Positions 30,133 to 40,100 of a stretch of 64,000 nucleotides of DNA are shown here, in pieces. The translations under genes were made by a program, and so were the position numbers. This stretch comes from Photobacterium sp. DA100 (lineage in GTDB: Bacteria; Pseudomonadota; Gammaproteobacteria; Enterobacterales; Vibrionaceae): assembly GCF_029223585.1 (NCBI RefSeq), contig NZ_CP119423.1, positions 1,054,001-1,118,000 of the forward strand, read 5' to 3'. The notes under the pieces were generated by a model, which saw nothing but the letters and a program-made list of their open reading frames with translations, was not told where the DNA came from and did no database searches. Numbering within the stretch: the stretch's first letter is position 1; each line of letters starts with the position of its first letter.

Positions 30133-30828
30133 CTACCAAGGAAGGTAATTACCCTGGTAGTCCATGAACAGGCCGGAGTCGGCCGGAGTGAGGTTATCGA
30201 GGACTTTTTTCAGGCCAACGGCTGAGGTTTGGCTATCGATCAGCGCATTCGGCCCGCCCATCTCGGTCTGCACCCAGCCAGGGTGAAGGGCGATAGCGAT
30301 AATCCCCTCGGGAAGGAGATCGTTCGATAGGCTCTTGACCACAGAGTTGAGAGCTGCCTTGGAAGAGCGGTAGATATAGCCGCCGCCACTGGTATTTTCG
30401 GCCATGCTGCCTACTTTGGAGGAAACGCAGGCAATCATACCGGGCGTGCCTTCTTTGAGCTGAGGGTAGAAGGCCTCTGCCAGCTTCAGCGGCGCAATAG
30501 TATTGATTTCCAATACCTTTCGCCATTCTTTGGCATCAGTGTTACCAAAACCATACCCTTTAGGGCCGTAGTAGCCTGCGTTATTGATAAGCAAGTCTAG
30601 ACTGATGGACTCCATCGATTGGGCGAGATGCAAGATGGCATCGTGGTTGGTGACATCTAGCTCGACGATGGTCAGGTTGGGAAACAAGCTTTGCCTTTGG
30701 GTCAGCTCATTTGCACGGGCAATATCGCGGCAGGTCGCATAGACCCGCCAGCCGGCTTCAAGGTAAGCCACGGTCAACGCCAGTCCCACGCCACGGTTTG
30801 CGCCAGTAATTAAGACGGTTTTGTTCAT
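30133..30828 (-). CDS. Short-chain dehydrogenase/reductase, C-factor-like
   Basis: 231 residues, a compact classical SDR. Cofactor motif TGANRGVG (residues 8-15), DVTNHD, INNAGYYG (about 80-87), catalytic Ser in CVSSKVGS and YRSSK as the Tyr-x-x-x-Lys pair (about 154-158), then HPGWVQTEMGG. It resembles the CsgA/C-factor-type and sepiapterin-reductase-like SDRs of gammaproteobacteria; substrate unknown. NAD(P)H-dependent carbonyl reduction is the general expectation. Start ATG at 30828 follows AGGA at suitable distance. Confidence 0.88.
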   Translation of the reverse strand: MNKTVLITGANRGVGLALTVAYLEAGWRVYATCRDIARANELTQRQSLFPNLTIVELDVTNHDAILHLAQSMESISLDLLINNAGYYGPKGYGFGNTDAKEWRKVLEINTIAPLKLAEAFYPQLKEGTPGMIACVSSKVGSMAENTSGGGYIYRSSKAALNSVVKSLSNDLLPEGIIAIALHPGWVQTEMGGPNALIDSQTSAVGLKKVLDNLTPADSGLFMDYQGNYLPW

Positions 30829-30999
30829 TTTTTATCCTCAACCTGCTCTCAGGGGGAAATATCAAACTCAATAAGGAGCTGAAAAATAGAGAATATTAAT
30901 CAGGTAGGTATAAAGATAGCGGAAGTATCGAAACTAAGACAGGTTGAAATGGTGTGCCACCGCTACATTTTAGGTGTTTACTTTCATATATGGACATTT

Positions 31000-31275
31000 A
31001 TGACTTTTTCACCAACATTGACCGGGCTCCCCCTTGCAGTGCTCCTCCTGGCCGGCTGTGCAGATACGCGTCACGACACGCTAGCTGAACTCGGTTTTAC
31101 CCGACCTTACTTAGATGGATACCAAGACGGGTGTTTCAGCCGCCAGAACGAACCGGCTACGCATCTGGACGGCTTTCGCCAAGATCCCGAGAGGATGGAG
31201 GCCGACCAAAAATATGCTTACGGCTGGCAGGATGGGTATGAGCAATGCTATGCCGATAACAAAGATTATCTGTAG
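31000..31275 (+). CDS. Small lipoprotein with repeated GYxDG motif
   Basis: 91 residues if it starts at the ATG at 31000, which gives a proper lipoprotein signal (LTGLPLAVLLLAGC, lipid Cys20); an earlier in-frame start at 30949 would spoil it. The mature part has two similar segments, YLDGYQDGCF and YGWQDGYEQCY, each with a Cys, so a disulfide is possible. No family recognised. The RBS is weak. Convergent with yejM; unconnected in function as far as can be seen. Confidence 0.6.
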   Translation: MTFSPTLTGLPLAVLLLAGCADTRHDTLAELGFTRPYLDGYQDGCFSRQNEPATHLDGFRQDPERMEADQKYAYGWQDGYEQCYADNKDYL

Positions 31276-31300
31276 TGACAGGCAATACCGCCAAGGAAAC

Positions 31301-31325
31301 AGAAAGGGCAGCCACTGGCCGCCCT
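31301..31325 (-). terminator. Terminator of yejL-yejM
   Basis: Stem AGGGCAGCC / GGCCGCCCT (one A-C mismatch) with loop ACT, followed on the minus strand by TTTCTGTTT. It lies 15 bp past the yejM stop. Confidence 0.7.
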
Positions 31326-31340
31326 CATGATTGATCTGCT

Positions 31341-33188
31341 TTATCGCTCTGCTCTGTAAAACCGCTTCATCTCGTGCATGGCTTGCATCAGGGTAGACAG
31401 CTTTGGCTTGGCAGAATCCAGCCGCTTATAGTCTTGGTCATAAACCAGATAGTTACCGTATTTATCAATGACCGTGGTGGATTCTGGCTGGATCATCACA
31501 ATATCTTTTTCGTTACCTGCCAAAATCCAGCGGCGCTTGGTCGGGTTGCTGAACAAGCTGTTGCCACTGCTGTAGACAGACGATGGTGTTGTGGTGTTAA
31601 ACAGCGACTCCATCAATGTTGGGGCAACATCTAGGTGGCTGGTGAGCCTGTCGCTCACTGATGAAACACTGCCCGGCCAATGGATAACCATAGGCACCTT
31701 CAATTGGTATTGGCTGTAGTTGCTGTTTGCGCCCCAGCTGTTACTTCCGGTTTCGTTAAATTCAGTACCGTGGTTGGCCGTAATCATGACAATGGTGTTA
31801 TCCATGAACTGCTGGGCAACCAGCTGGTCGAAGATCCGGATCAGTTGCTCGTCAATAAAGTAAGCCGCGTTACGGTAGCTGTTTTTCAATATCAGGTTAG
31901 TGTTCTGGCCCGAGGCGTTGCTTGACCCCAGTGACGGCTCGAATTTAGGCGAGTAGTCACCACCTTCTTCAAAGTTCTGTACTGAAGTAAGCTCAATATA
32001 GCTGAACCAAGGCTTTTCATTATTCTGGGTTTCAAGCCATGATGCCCAGCTATCCACGGCTTCGGCATCTTGATCTGTTGTAGTCATTTCCTCGAGGGGC
32101 AGACCATTGAAGATCGCTTCGGTGTATATCGGATCCTGACGAAGGTTATCACCACCGAATAAACCAAAATGGTAGCCACGCTGTTCCAGCGTGCTGATAA
32201 GCAGCGGTCTGGTATTGTCGGAACGGGCGCTGTTGATATAGCTGCTCGGCAGGCCGTAGAACAGACCAAAAATCCCGGCGGTATTTTCGTTGCTACTGCT
32301 GTAGTGATTCTCGTAATGGAGGTTTTGGCTGGCAAAAGCCGATAGGTAAGGCATGGTGTCGGCCGCAACCATATCGCTACGTAGCCCATCGATCATTACG
32401 ATCAGTAGGTTCTTGCCAGTTCCCGGGTCATTAAATGCTATTTTCTCCAGCGGATAGCGCAGCTGTTCGCTGGTTTCGATCCCCTGGGCATTGAGACGTT
32501 CGGTATACTCTTCACGGTCCAGTAAGCCATGCTTTTCCATGAAGCTTTTTGCTGTCATTGGGTAGGACAGCGGAAAGTTCGAACGCTGTACGGTGATCGG
32601 GCGGTACAAATTGGCATCAGCCCAGATGTACAGTAGGTGGCTGCTGATAAAGCAGATCCCAAAGACCGTTGCGATAGGCACCCCGACATGTTTGCGGGTG
32701 AGCTTTCTAAGTTTGCGCCACAGCCACTCAGACAGCACCAGCTGGAGCAGGAAGATGACCGGGACGGTAATAAACAGGTATTGCCAGCGGGCGTTGAGTT
32801 CTGTGCGCTCACCGCTAAGCAGCAGATCCCATACCAAGGGACTTAGGTGGAGATCCAGCGTTTCATATGCATGGGTATCAAGCAGCAACGCGGTTAGGCC
32901 AGTGGTGGCAACTAACACTGCGAACAGCCGCATCAGACGCTGAGAGGGGATCAGGAAACTGGCCGGGAACAGGATCAGGATGTAGAAGCCGAAGACCAGA
33001 AAGCCGAAGTGGCCAACCCAGCTGAACATCAGGTAGAGTTGGCCAAGCAGGGACGCCGGCCACTCAGAATGGACAATATACCGCGTCCCCAAAAGCATGG
33101 CGGCGATGATATTGAAAAAACTGAACCAGTGTCCCCAGCTGATAAGCTGAGAGACTTTGTCTTTGTAATTGTTACCGCTGGAGACCAT
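31341..33188 (-). CDS. yejM: Inner-membrane sulfatase-like protein YejM (LapC/PbgA)
   Basis: 615 residues (E. coli 586). An N-terminal domain with about five membrane helices (residues 15-190, DUF3413) is followed by a periplasmic alkaline-phosphatase/sulfatase-fold domain (from LLIVMIDGLRSDM, about residue 260). In E. coli the protein senses lipopolysaccharide and controls LpxC degradation through LapB (YciM); the phosphatase-like domain is not needed for that. Motifs NTAGIFGLFYGLPSSY and TANHGTEFNETG fit the fold. It follows yejL by 50 bp, the same order as in E. coli. Confidence 0.93.
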   Translation of the reverse strand: MVSSGNNYKDKVSQLISWGHWFSFFNIIAAMLLGTRYIVHSEWPASLLGQLYLMFSWVGHFGFLVFGFYILILFPASFLIPSQRLMRLFAVLVATTGLTALLLDTHAYETLDLHLSPLVWDLLLSGERTELNARWQYLFITVPVIFLLQLVLSEWLWRKLRKLTRKHVGVPIATVFGICFISSHLLYIWADANLYRPITVQRSNFPLSYPMTAKSFMEKHGLLDREEYTERLNAQGIETSEQLRYPLEKIAFNDPGTGKNLLIVMIDGLRSDMVAADTMPYLSAFASQNLHYENHYSSSNENTAGIFGLFYGLPSSYINSARSDNTRPLLISTLEQRGYHFGLFGGDNLRQDPIYTEAIFNGLPLEEMTTTDQDAEAVDSWASWLETQNNEKPWFSYIELTSVQNFEEGGDYSPKFEPSLGSSNASGQNTNLILKNSYRNAAYFIDEQLIRIFDQLVAQQFMDNTIVMITANHGTEFNETGSNSWGANSNYSQYQLKVPMVIHWPGSVSSVSDRLTSHLDVAPTLMESLFNTTTPSSVYSSGNSLFSNPTKRRWILAGNEKDIVMIQPESTTVIDKYGNYLVYDQDYKRLDSAKPKLSTLMQAMHEMKRFYRAER

Positions 33189-33238
33189 AGATGTCAGTGT
33201 TTCCCAGTCCTATATAGCTGTGGCACAAGCAAACAAGA

Positions 33239-33457
33239 TTAATCTTCTTTGATAGAAGACTGCAGAGCCTGTGCGAATTTGTCTGCAATAGCCTTCCTTT
33301 GCGATGCAGGAACATCGGCATTGATGATGTTGGTGGCGATGTTGCCTACGATCATCAGTGCAAGTTCTGCAGAAGCATCATGCTTCTCTAATACATCGAA
33401 CATATCTTCAATGATTTGTTCAACTTTTTTATTGGTGTATTTTGAAGTAATTGGCAT
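33239..33457 (-). CDS. yejL: YejL family protein (DUF1414)
   Basis: 72 residues. Matches E. coli YejL (75) along its length: [48 protein letters not shown]. Small helical cytosolic protein of unknown function. It heads the yejL-yejM operon and is divergent from yejK across 84 bp, as in E. coli. Confidence 0.94.
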   Translation of the reverse strand: MPITSKYTNKKVEQIIEDMFDVLEKHDASAELALMIVGNIATNIINADVPASQRKAIADKFAQALQSSIKED

Positions 33458-33541
33458 AGGAAGTCTTGTTTAATCTTGTTTAATGTTAAGGAAAGCGACT
33501 TATAATAACCTACACTTTAGATTTACTGAAATTTTTCCATT

Positions 33542-34555
33542 ATGAGTCTCACGCTTTCTAACGTCATTCTTCATCAATTAGTCAAGAATGAAAACGATGA
33601 ATTGGAAATTCATCTTCGAAAACAATCCCTTGAAAATAACACTGCGACCGAGGAACTGGTCTCTGAGCTCCATCGGGTATACAGCAGTAAAGGCGCCAAA
33701 GGGTTCGGCCACTTCTCTGACGATAGCGAATTTGGTCATTGGCTGAAACAGGCTCGTCGTGGTGAATTGGACTTTCTTACATTTTCTAACCAATCGGCCC
33801 AGCGCCTGCAGGCTGAGCTGGCGAAATACCCGTTTGCCGAGACTGGCACGCTGGTGATTGCCGAGTACCAATCTTTAGCGACGGATTATCTGTTTATCGG
33901 CCTGCTGCCAACCTGTCATAGTATGAAAGTAACCGAGCAGCTTGATATCAGTGCGACCGATTACCTTGATGTGTCGAAGATGGACATTGTTGCCCGCATC
34001 GACTTGTCATCGTGGGAAACGGATGCGGACTCTAACCGTTACCTAACCTTTATCAAGGGGCGCGTCGGCCGCAAGATTGCTGATTTCTTCCTTGATTTCC
34101 TGCAGGCAGAAGTCGGGCTGGATGTTAAAGAACAGAATCAGGTTCTGATGCAGGCTGTGGAAGATTTCTGTGCCGATTCGCGCATGGATAAGGAAGAAAA
34201 GCAGGAATACCGCAAGCAGGTGTACGATTACTGCAACGGCCAGTTGCAGGCCGGTGACGAAGTGACCGTCAAAGAGTTGGCCGCTGAACTTCCCGAGTCT
34301 GAAGACGGGACTGATTTTTACCAGTTCACCTCACAGCAGGGCTATGAGCTGGAAGAGAGCTTCCCTGCTGACAGGACGGCTATGCGTAAGTTGACCAAGT
34401 TTGTTGGCTCAGGCGGCGGTGTCACCATTAATTTTGATGGCATGCTACTTGGTGAACGTATTTTCTACGATGCAGATACCGACACGCTGACTTTGAAGGG
34501 CACGCCGCCGAACTTGAAAGATCAGCTGCTGCGCCGACTCAACAGTGATGGCTAG
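33542..34555 (+). CDS. yejK: Nucleoid-associated protein YejK (NdpA)
   Basis: 337 residues (E. coli 335). Abundant nucleoid protein of poorly known role, said to interact with topoisomerases. Family features: N-terminal LSNVILHQLVKNENDELEIHLR, YFLFxx-like YLFIGLLP, YLTFIKGRVGRKIADFFLDFL, and C-terminal VTINFDGMLLGERIFYDADTDTLTLKGTPPNLKDQL. Divergent from yejL-yejM. A strong terminator follows. Confidence 0.95.
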   Translation: MSLTLSNVILHQLVKNENDELEIHLRKQSLENNTATEELVSELHRVYSSKGAKGFGHFSDDSEFGHWLKQARRGELDFLTFSNQSAQRLQAELAKYPFAETGTLVIAEYQSLATDYLFIGLLPTCHSMKVTEQLDISATDYLDVSKMDIVARIDLSSWETDADSNRYLTFIKGRVGRKIADFFLDFLQAEVGLDVKEQNQVLMQAVEDFCADSRMDKEEKQEYRKQVYDYCNGQLQAGDEVTVKELAAELPESEDGTDFYQFTSQQGYELEESFPADRTAMRKLTKFVGSGGGVTINFDGMLLGERIFYDADTDTLTLKGTPPNLKDQLLRRLNSDG

Positions 34556-34567
34556 TGCTTTGGATAG

Positions 34568-34596
34568 CGGGTGACCTCGGTTACCCGTTTTTTTTT
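34568..34596 (+). terminator. Terminator of yejK
   Basis: Stem CGGGTGAC / GTTACCCG (one G-U pair), followed by a run of nine Ts. Confidence 0.9.
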
Positions 34597-34758
34597 GTGT
34601 TAGTTTGCACAGCAAGCTAACTAATCTGTGATTTTGGTTGTACCTCTCTAATTTTTTTGCCTACAGTTTTTGTATAGCTTTCTGTACCTATTGGGTTATT
34701 TTTCCATACTGGGTCTGGGTGTGTTTCATTGCCATCGGTAAGATGGACAGGAGTGACC

Positions 34759-35934
34759 ATGACAAATGCTTGCGGCAAAGGCTCTACCTCCCCTTTGCAA
34801 TCTCGTAATTCCAAGAAAAGTGTTGTTGGTACGGTACTTATCATTGCTGCGCTGCCGAGTTTATATCTTGGTGTCACCTTGGCCGGGGTGGTGGGCTATT
34901 CACTTGTTGTGTTCTCGGTGATGGCTTTGGTGGCTGCGTTGGGGCTTGGATTCAATTTGCTGGTAAAGCCAAGAGAGGACGCCGATATCGGCACGGATGC
35001 CACAACAGACTCAACGAACGAAGACACTGTAAGCTCTCGCACAGTGCTCGACGCGGAACCATTGAGTCTTTCGCCTGAAGTGGAGTCAATGCTGGTTTTC
35101 GACAGTGATTTCCTGCTCGAGACCATGGATGGTGATCGCGATATGGTGACGATGCTGCTAGAGGTTTTTGTCGATGAACACCTTGACGATGGCCATAAGA
35201 TTGTAAGGGCGCTTCAAGCTGGTGATTTTGATCAAGTACAGATGATCGCCCATAGCCTCAAAGGGGTAGCGGCCAGCTTGGGGACAGAGCAAATCCACGC
35301 CCTGGCTGAGCAGGTCGAGCGCGAAGTAAAAGCTCGGCCTAATAGTGAAAAGTTGGAAGAACTTTGTGAGTTGTTGAAGATGGTTTTTACCCCCGCAGCA
35401 TTGGAAATCCAATCATTCCTTGAGGAATGTGCCGACTTCCGGTTGCGAGAATCGCACAAGGAAGCTCCTTTCCAGACAAGTAGTGTTCTTAGAATTCCTA
35501 TTGATGATGCCTCAAGCAAGGCTGTGACTGTTGAAAAGACGGCAGAGCGAGCCGATACCGACGGAGAGCAAGAGTCTTCCCCCTCTTGGCTCGATGTGGA
35601 CATCCTACGTGAAAGCATGGATGGGGACGAGGAAGCTGTGTGCATGTTGCTCGAAATATTTGTCGAGGACAACGCAGGCCAAGGTGAGGCTTTGGCCTTG
35701 GCAGCCTCCGATCCTGACCAGCAAGAGCACGTGTTGAATATCGTTCATGCACTAAAGGGGGTGGCAGCAAACTTGGGGGCGACACCTTTGCGCGATTGTT
35801 GCGCAGTGGCGGAAGCAAAGCTTAAACATAGCCAAGCCGTGTCGGGCGATGAATGTCGTAACATTGGGCAAATCTTGAATAAGACTATCGCCCATGCTGA
35901 GGCTTACCTTGCCGAGATAAAAGTGGATGCCTAG
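34759..35934 (+). CDS. Membrane-anchored protein with two HPt phosphotransfer domains
   Basis: 391 residues from the ATG at 34759, which has AGGAG 6 nt upstream (the frame opens at 34729). Two hydrophobic stretches (about 21-41 and 43-68) form a membrane hairpin. After an acidic linker come two HPt-like helical domains: the first with His165 in MIAHSLKGVAASLG, the second with His330 in IVHALKGVAANLG. Each is preceded by a similar segment (FLLETMDGDRDMVTMLLEVFVDEH and ILRESMDGDEEAVCMLLEIFVEDN), so the second is a duplicate of the first. HPt domains carry phosphate between response-regulator receivers in phosphorelays. No histidine kinase or regulator gene is adjacent, so its partners are unknown. 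Confidence 0.85.
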   Translation: MTNACGKGSTSPLQSRNSKKSVVGTVLIIAALPSLYLGVTLAGVVGYSLVVFSVMALVAALGLGFNLLVKPREDADIGTDATTDSTNEDTVSSRTVLDAEPLSLSPEVESMLVFDSDFLLETMDGDRDMVTMLLEVFVDEHLDDGHKIVRALQAGDFDQVQMIAHSLKGVAASLGTEQIHALAEQVEREVKARPNSEKLEELCELLKMVFTPAALEIQSFLEECADFRLRESHKEAPFQTSSVLRIPIDDASSKAVTVEKTAERADTDGEQESSPSWLDVDILRESMDGDEEAVCMLLEIFVEDNAGQGEALALAASDPDQQEHVLNIVHALKGVAANLGATPLRDCCAVAEAKLKHSQAVSGDECRNIGQILNKTIAHAEAYLAEIKVDA

Positions 35935-36033
35935 CCGCGTGCGACACAATGCAGACCATGAAGCGATACTATCCGTATTTTATCTTGGTGCGCCGCAATT
36001 TAGCTGAGTGATTTGTTTGTTCGCTTGCCTAAA

Positions 36034-36047
36034 TTGATCGAGATCAT
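36034..36047 (+). promoter_or_regulatory. FNR-type box upstream of the ygbA-like gene
   Basis: TTGATCGAGATCAT matches the FNR consensus TTGAT-N4-ATCAA in 9 of 10 defined bases. The identical 14-mer stands in front of hcp (42288-42301). A GATAAT (36069-36074) sits where the -10 of an FNR-activated promoter would be, which would place the transcript start almost at the ATG at 36084. Confidence 0.65.
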
Positions 36048-36083
36048 ATAAATGCCGGGGCGGCAGTGGATAATAGCGCCACT

Positions 36084-36446
36084 ATGATCTCTCAAACTAA
36101 TAGTCCAGCTCGTCAGCAGCGTGAGTTGGATACTGCAAAGGCGATGATTCGCCTTTACTGTAAAACGCTGCACCGTGGTGCCATCATGTGTCCTGAATGC
36201 GAAGGGCTCATTGAATATGTCGAGCATCGCGTACAAAAATGCCGCCTTGGCAATGAAAAGCCTAACTGTATTCAGTGTAAAAGCCACTGCTATCAGCCAG
36301 CTAAACGTCTTCATTTCAACCATGTGTTGCGTTGGGCTATGCCGAAACTGGCCTGGCGACGCCCGCTACAAACCTTAAAGTTTAAAATCGACTGTCTGCG
36401 CCGTGGTGAGCAAATCGATAACACTTCATCTTCCTTGCAGCCGTAA
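36084..36446 (+). CDS. ygbA: YgbA-type protein (nitrous-oxide-stimulated promoter family)
   Basis: 120 residues from ATG 36084; a GTG at 36066 in the same frame is an alternative. It has six or so cysteines in the pattern of this small family: IRLYCKTLH, CPECEGLIEY, KCRLGNEKPNCIQCKSHCYQP. The paired CxxC motifs suggest metal or iron-sulfur binding. In E. coli ygbA belongs to the NsrR regulon and helps recovery from nitrosative stress. The FNR-type box upstream, shared with hcp, fits that role. The start is uncertain because the apparent promoter overlaps it. Confidence 0.8.
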   Translation: MISQTNSPARQQRELDTAKAMIRLYCKTLHRGAIMCPECEGLIEYVEHRVQKCRLGNEKPNCIQCKSHCYQPAKRLHFNHVLRWAMPKLAWRRPLQTLKFKIDCLRRGEQIDNTSSSLQP

Positions 36447-36506
36447 TTCTCTTTTTGTAACACCTTGACTGTGTAGGTTGGCCTGAGTGGTGAATCCCCG
36501 ATCAAA

Positions 36507-36529
36507 AAGGGCTGCGATATGCAGCCCTT
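36507..36529 (-). terminator. Terminator of the hcp-PFOR-flavodoxin cluster
   Basis: Perfect 9-bp stem AAGGGCTGC / GCAGCCCTT with a 5-nt loop; on the minus strand it is followed by TTTTT. It lies 28 bp after the flavodoxin stop. Confidence 0.85.
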
Positions 36530-36557
36530 GTCATTTCTTGCCGTCTTTTCCAGTGGG

Positions 36558-37046
36558 TCAAAGCCCTAGCGTCGCAAGCCACGTTGCAATGCGGTCATCA
36601 GTCAGTTCTGGCTGGCGATCTTCGTCCAGCGCCAATCCCACAAACTTACCGTCTTTTACTGCTCGAGAGTCATTGAACTCATAGCCGTCTGTTGGCCACT
36701 CGCCGATCAGTTCTCCGCCAGCCTCTTCGACCATTTCCGCCAGTTCGCCCATGGCATCGAGGAAACTATCAGGGTAGTCAACCTGGTCACCCAAACCAAA
36801 CAAGGCGACTTTCTTCCCGGTTAAATCGGCTTCTTCCATCTCCGGGACAAAGTAATCCCAATCGGGTTGCATCTCGCCGTAGTTAGCCGTTGGGGTACCG
36901 AGGATCAGCACATCATAGTCATCGAAGATGTCGCTGCTGGTGCCTGCGATATCCTGCGGTTCCAATGCCAGTTTTGCCGCGATTTTCTCTGCCACTTTTT
37001 CGGTGTTACCGGTATCGCTGCCGAAGAAAATTCCGATGTTAGCCAT
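36558..37046 (-). CDS. Flavodoxin, long-chain type
   Basis: 162 residues. FMN-carrying low-potential electron carrier. FMN phosphate loop FGSDTGNTE (residues 8-16); the isoalloxazine loops TPTANYGEMQPDWDYF (about 51-66) and GLGDQVDYPDSF (about 84-95) follow; the approximately 20-residue insertion of long-chain flavodoxins is present. Very acidic. It lies 103 bp downstream of the pyruvate:flavodoxin oxidoreductase gene on the same strand, so it is the likely acceptor of that enzyme, as NifF is of NifJ. Whether it is FldA- or NifF-like I cannot settle. Confidence 0.9.
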   Translation of the reverse strand: MANIGIFFGSDTGNTEKVAEKIAAKLALEPQDIAGTSSDIFDDYDVLILGTPTANYGEMQPDWDYFVPEMEEADLTGKKVALFGLGDQVDYPDSFLDAMGELAEMVEEAGGELIGEWPTDGYEFNDSRAVKDGKFVGLALDEDRQPELTDDRIATWLATLGL

Positions 37047-37149
37047 AATTTATCTCTCCTAACTATTTTGTGCTGGCTGGCTGCAAAGGTGATAAAACGC
37101 TGGCCAGCCGCTTTGTGATCTTGTTGAGTTGTACACCCGATGTACTGGG

Positions 37150-40100
37150 TTATTCGTTCTTGCCTTGAGCCGGTTTCCACTGGGCCAGCTGTTCGAGCAG
37201 CTGCTGTTTGTGGCTTACCTGCTGGCGAAGGCGGTTGAGGTTCTGCTCGTAGCGCTGCGGATCTCTGCGCTTGATTTGGGTAAAGCGTGCTTCCCGGCTG
37301 ATAAGCTCCTCGATATCCTTCTTGGCTGGCTTTGAGTCCATCTGCAGCGCGGCACGGCCTTTAGCTATCCGGCGCGGGTCAAAGCGGAATAGCGGCCATA
37401 GCCCTGAATCTACCAATAGTTGCTGATGCTCGACACCTTCAGCCATGTCAAAGCCATGGGTGATGCAAGGTGAGTAAGCGATCACCAAAGACGGTCCAGG
37501 ATAGGCTTCCGCCTCCTGCAGGGCTTTGATGGTTTGGTTCATGTTGGCGCCCAGCGCAATCTTGGCAATGTAGATGTTGCCGTGCATCATCATATTTAGG
37601 GCTAGATCTTTGCCTTGGCTGGTTTTGCCCTGGGTCGCGAATTTGGCAACTGCGCCAGTTGGGGTGGCTTTAGACTGCTGGCCCCCCGTATTCGAATAGC
37701 CTTGGGTATCCATGACCAGTACGTTGACGTTATCGCCGCCGGCAAGGACGTGGTCCAAACCGCCGTAGCCGATGTCATAGGCCCAGCCGTCACCACCGAC
37801 AATCCAATTGCTTTTCGCGACCAGGTCGTCGGCGCAGGCGTCAAGCTGGCGCATGGAGTAAGGCAGGGCGGCGCGCAGGCGGGTGAGGTTGCCACGCTGG
37901 CGAACAACGGCCGCTTCGCTGCTGTCGAAGGCATCCTCACGGATCTGTTCAATCAAGTCTGCTGGAATAATGTCACGGGCACTATCGAGTAATGACAAGG
38001 CATTATTGCGCTTGCTGTCCAATGCCAAGCGCATGCCCAGGCCGAACTCGGCATTGTCCTCGAACAGCGAATTGGCCCAAGCCGGACCCCGGCCATCACT
38101 GTTGACGGCGTAGGGTGTGGTCGGCAGGTTACCGCCATAGATTGACGAACAACCCGTTGCATTGGCAATCAACAGGCGGTCACCGAATAGCTGGGTGAGC
38201 AGTTTGACATAGGATGTCTCGCCACAACCCGAGCAGGCGCCGGAGTACTCGAACAATGGCTGCAGGAGCTGGCTGGTGCGGGCATCAATGCGCTTGATAT
38301 CAATGCGTTCTACTTCCGGCAGTTGCAGGAAGTATTCATAGTTTGTGCTCTGCTGCTCAATGACTTGTTGTTTCGGCACCATATTGATGGCCTTACGCGC
38401 CGGGTTGTCTTTGTCACTGGCAGGACAGGCCGTGGTGCACAGGTTACAGCCGGTGCAGTCCATTGGAGATACCTGCAGGGTATACGCTTGGCCCTTGAAG
38501 TCACGCTGCTTGTAATCGGTATGTTTGAAACCTTCCGGGGCATCAACTAACTCACCCGGCGCAACCGTCTTGGCTCGGATGGCCGCATGCGGGCACACCA
38601 AGGTACAGATATTACACTGGGTACACAGATCTTCTTCCCAGACCGGGACTTCCTGAGCAATGTTACGCTTTTCCCACTGGGTAGTTGCTGTCGGCCAGCA
38701 GCCATCAACAGGGAAAGCACTGACAGGCAGCTGGTCACCTTTGTCGGCCATCATCATGGCGCTGACACGCTTGACCAAGTCCGGTGCGTTTTCGCTGACC
38801 ACTGGCGGGCGACGGAAAATACTGGTGGCTTCATCCGGAATAGCGACAGCATGCAGGTGTGCAACAGCTGCATCAACCGCAGCGTGGTTGGCATCGACAA
38901 TTGCCGGGCCGCGCTTGCTGTAGCTCTTCTCGATAGCATTCTTCAACTGACCAAGCGCCTCATCGAGCGGCATCAGGTTGCTCAGGGCAAAAAAGCCCGC
39001 CTGCATGATGGTGTTGATACGGTTTTTCAGCCCAAGCTCACGGGCAAGTTTTACTGCGTCAATCACATACAGTTTCAACTGGCGGCCGATGATCACCTGC
39101 TGTACTTCCCGTGGCAGGTGCTGCCATACGGTGTCAGCATCGTGTGGGCTATTGAGCAACAGGGTCGCTTTAGGAGCCGCTTTCTCGAACATTTCCAGCT
39201 TGTTGATGAACTGGAACTGATGGCAAGCAATAAAGTCCGCCTGTTCAATCAGGTATGGTGCTTCCACTGCCTGAGGGTCAATGCGCAGGTGTGAGGTGGT
39301 GATCCCGCCCGATTTTTTCGAGTCGTAGACAAAGTACCCCTGGGTGTGCAGCGGGGTATTTTCACCAAGGATCTTGATTGTGTTCTTGTTGGCACTGACC
39401 GTTCCGTCAGCCCCCAAGCCATAAAACAGTGCACGCAGTCGTCCAGCAGGCTCGATGTCGATAGCGGTTGGCTGAGGTAGCGACAAGTGGGTGATGTCAT
39501 CGATGATGCCCACCGTAAACGGATGCTTGATTTGCTGTTCGAGCATGGCGTTGAAAATGCCAGCCGCATGCGATGGTGTGAATTCTTTGGAGGACAGGCC
39601 ATAGCGACCACCGACAATCGAAGGCATGTGCGGAAATTGCTGGTTGGCAACAGCCTGCTGCAAGGCGGCCAAGACATCCAAGTAGAGTGGCTCGCCCAAG
39701 GCACCCGGCTCTTTGGTGCGGTCCAGTACTGCGATACGTGCCACCGAAGTCGGTAATACCGCAACCAAATGTGAAAGCGAGAACGGACGGTACAAGTGAA
39801 CGGTAATGACCCCGACCTTTTGCCCGAGCGCTAGCTGGTGGTCAACAGCTTGTTTTACGGTAGCAGAGGCTGAGCCCATCACCACAATCACGTCATCGGC
39901 TTGTGGGTGGCCGTAGTAGTCAAACGGGCGATATTCACGACCAGTTAGTTCGGCAAACTGGGTCATTTTCGCGGCGACGATATCAGGACAGGCCTGATAG
40001 AACAGGTTTGATGCTTCGCGGGCCTGGAAGAAAGTATCCGGGTTTTGTGCGGTACCGCGGATGCTCGGGGCATCTGGAGTCAGGCCACGTTCACGGAAGG

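Noticed and set aside
29906..30148. Plus-strand 80-residue frame between the GGDEF and SDR genes
   Set aside because: No ribosome binding site, odd residue composition, and it runs into the SDR gene on the other strand.
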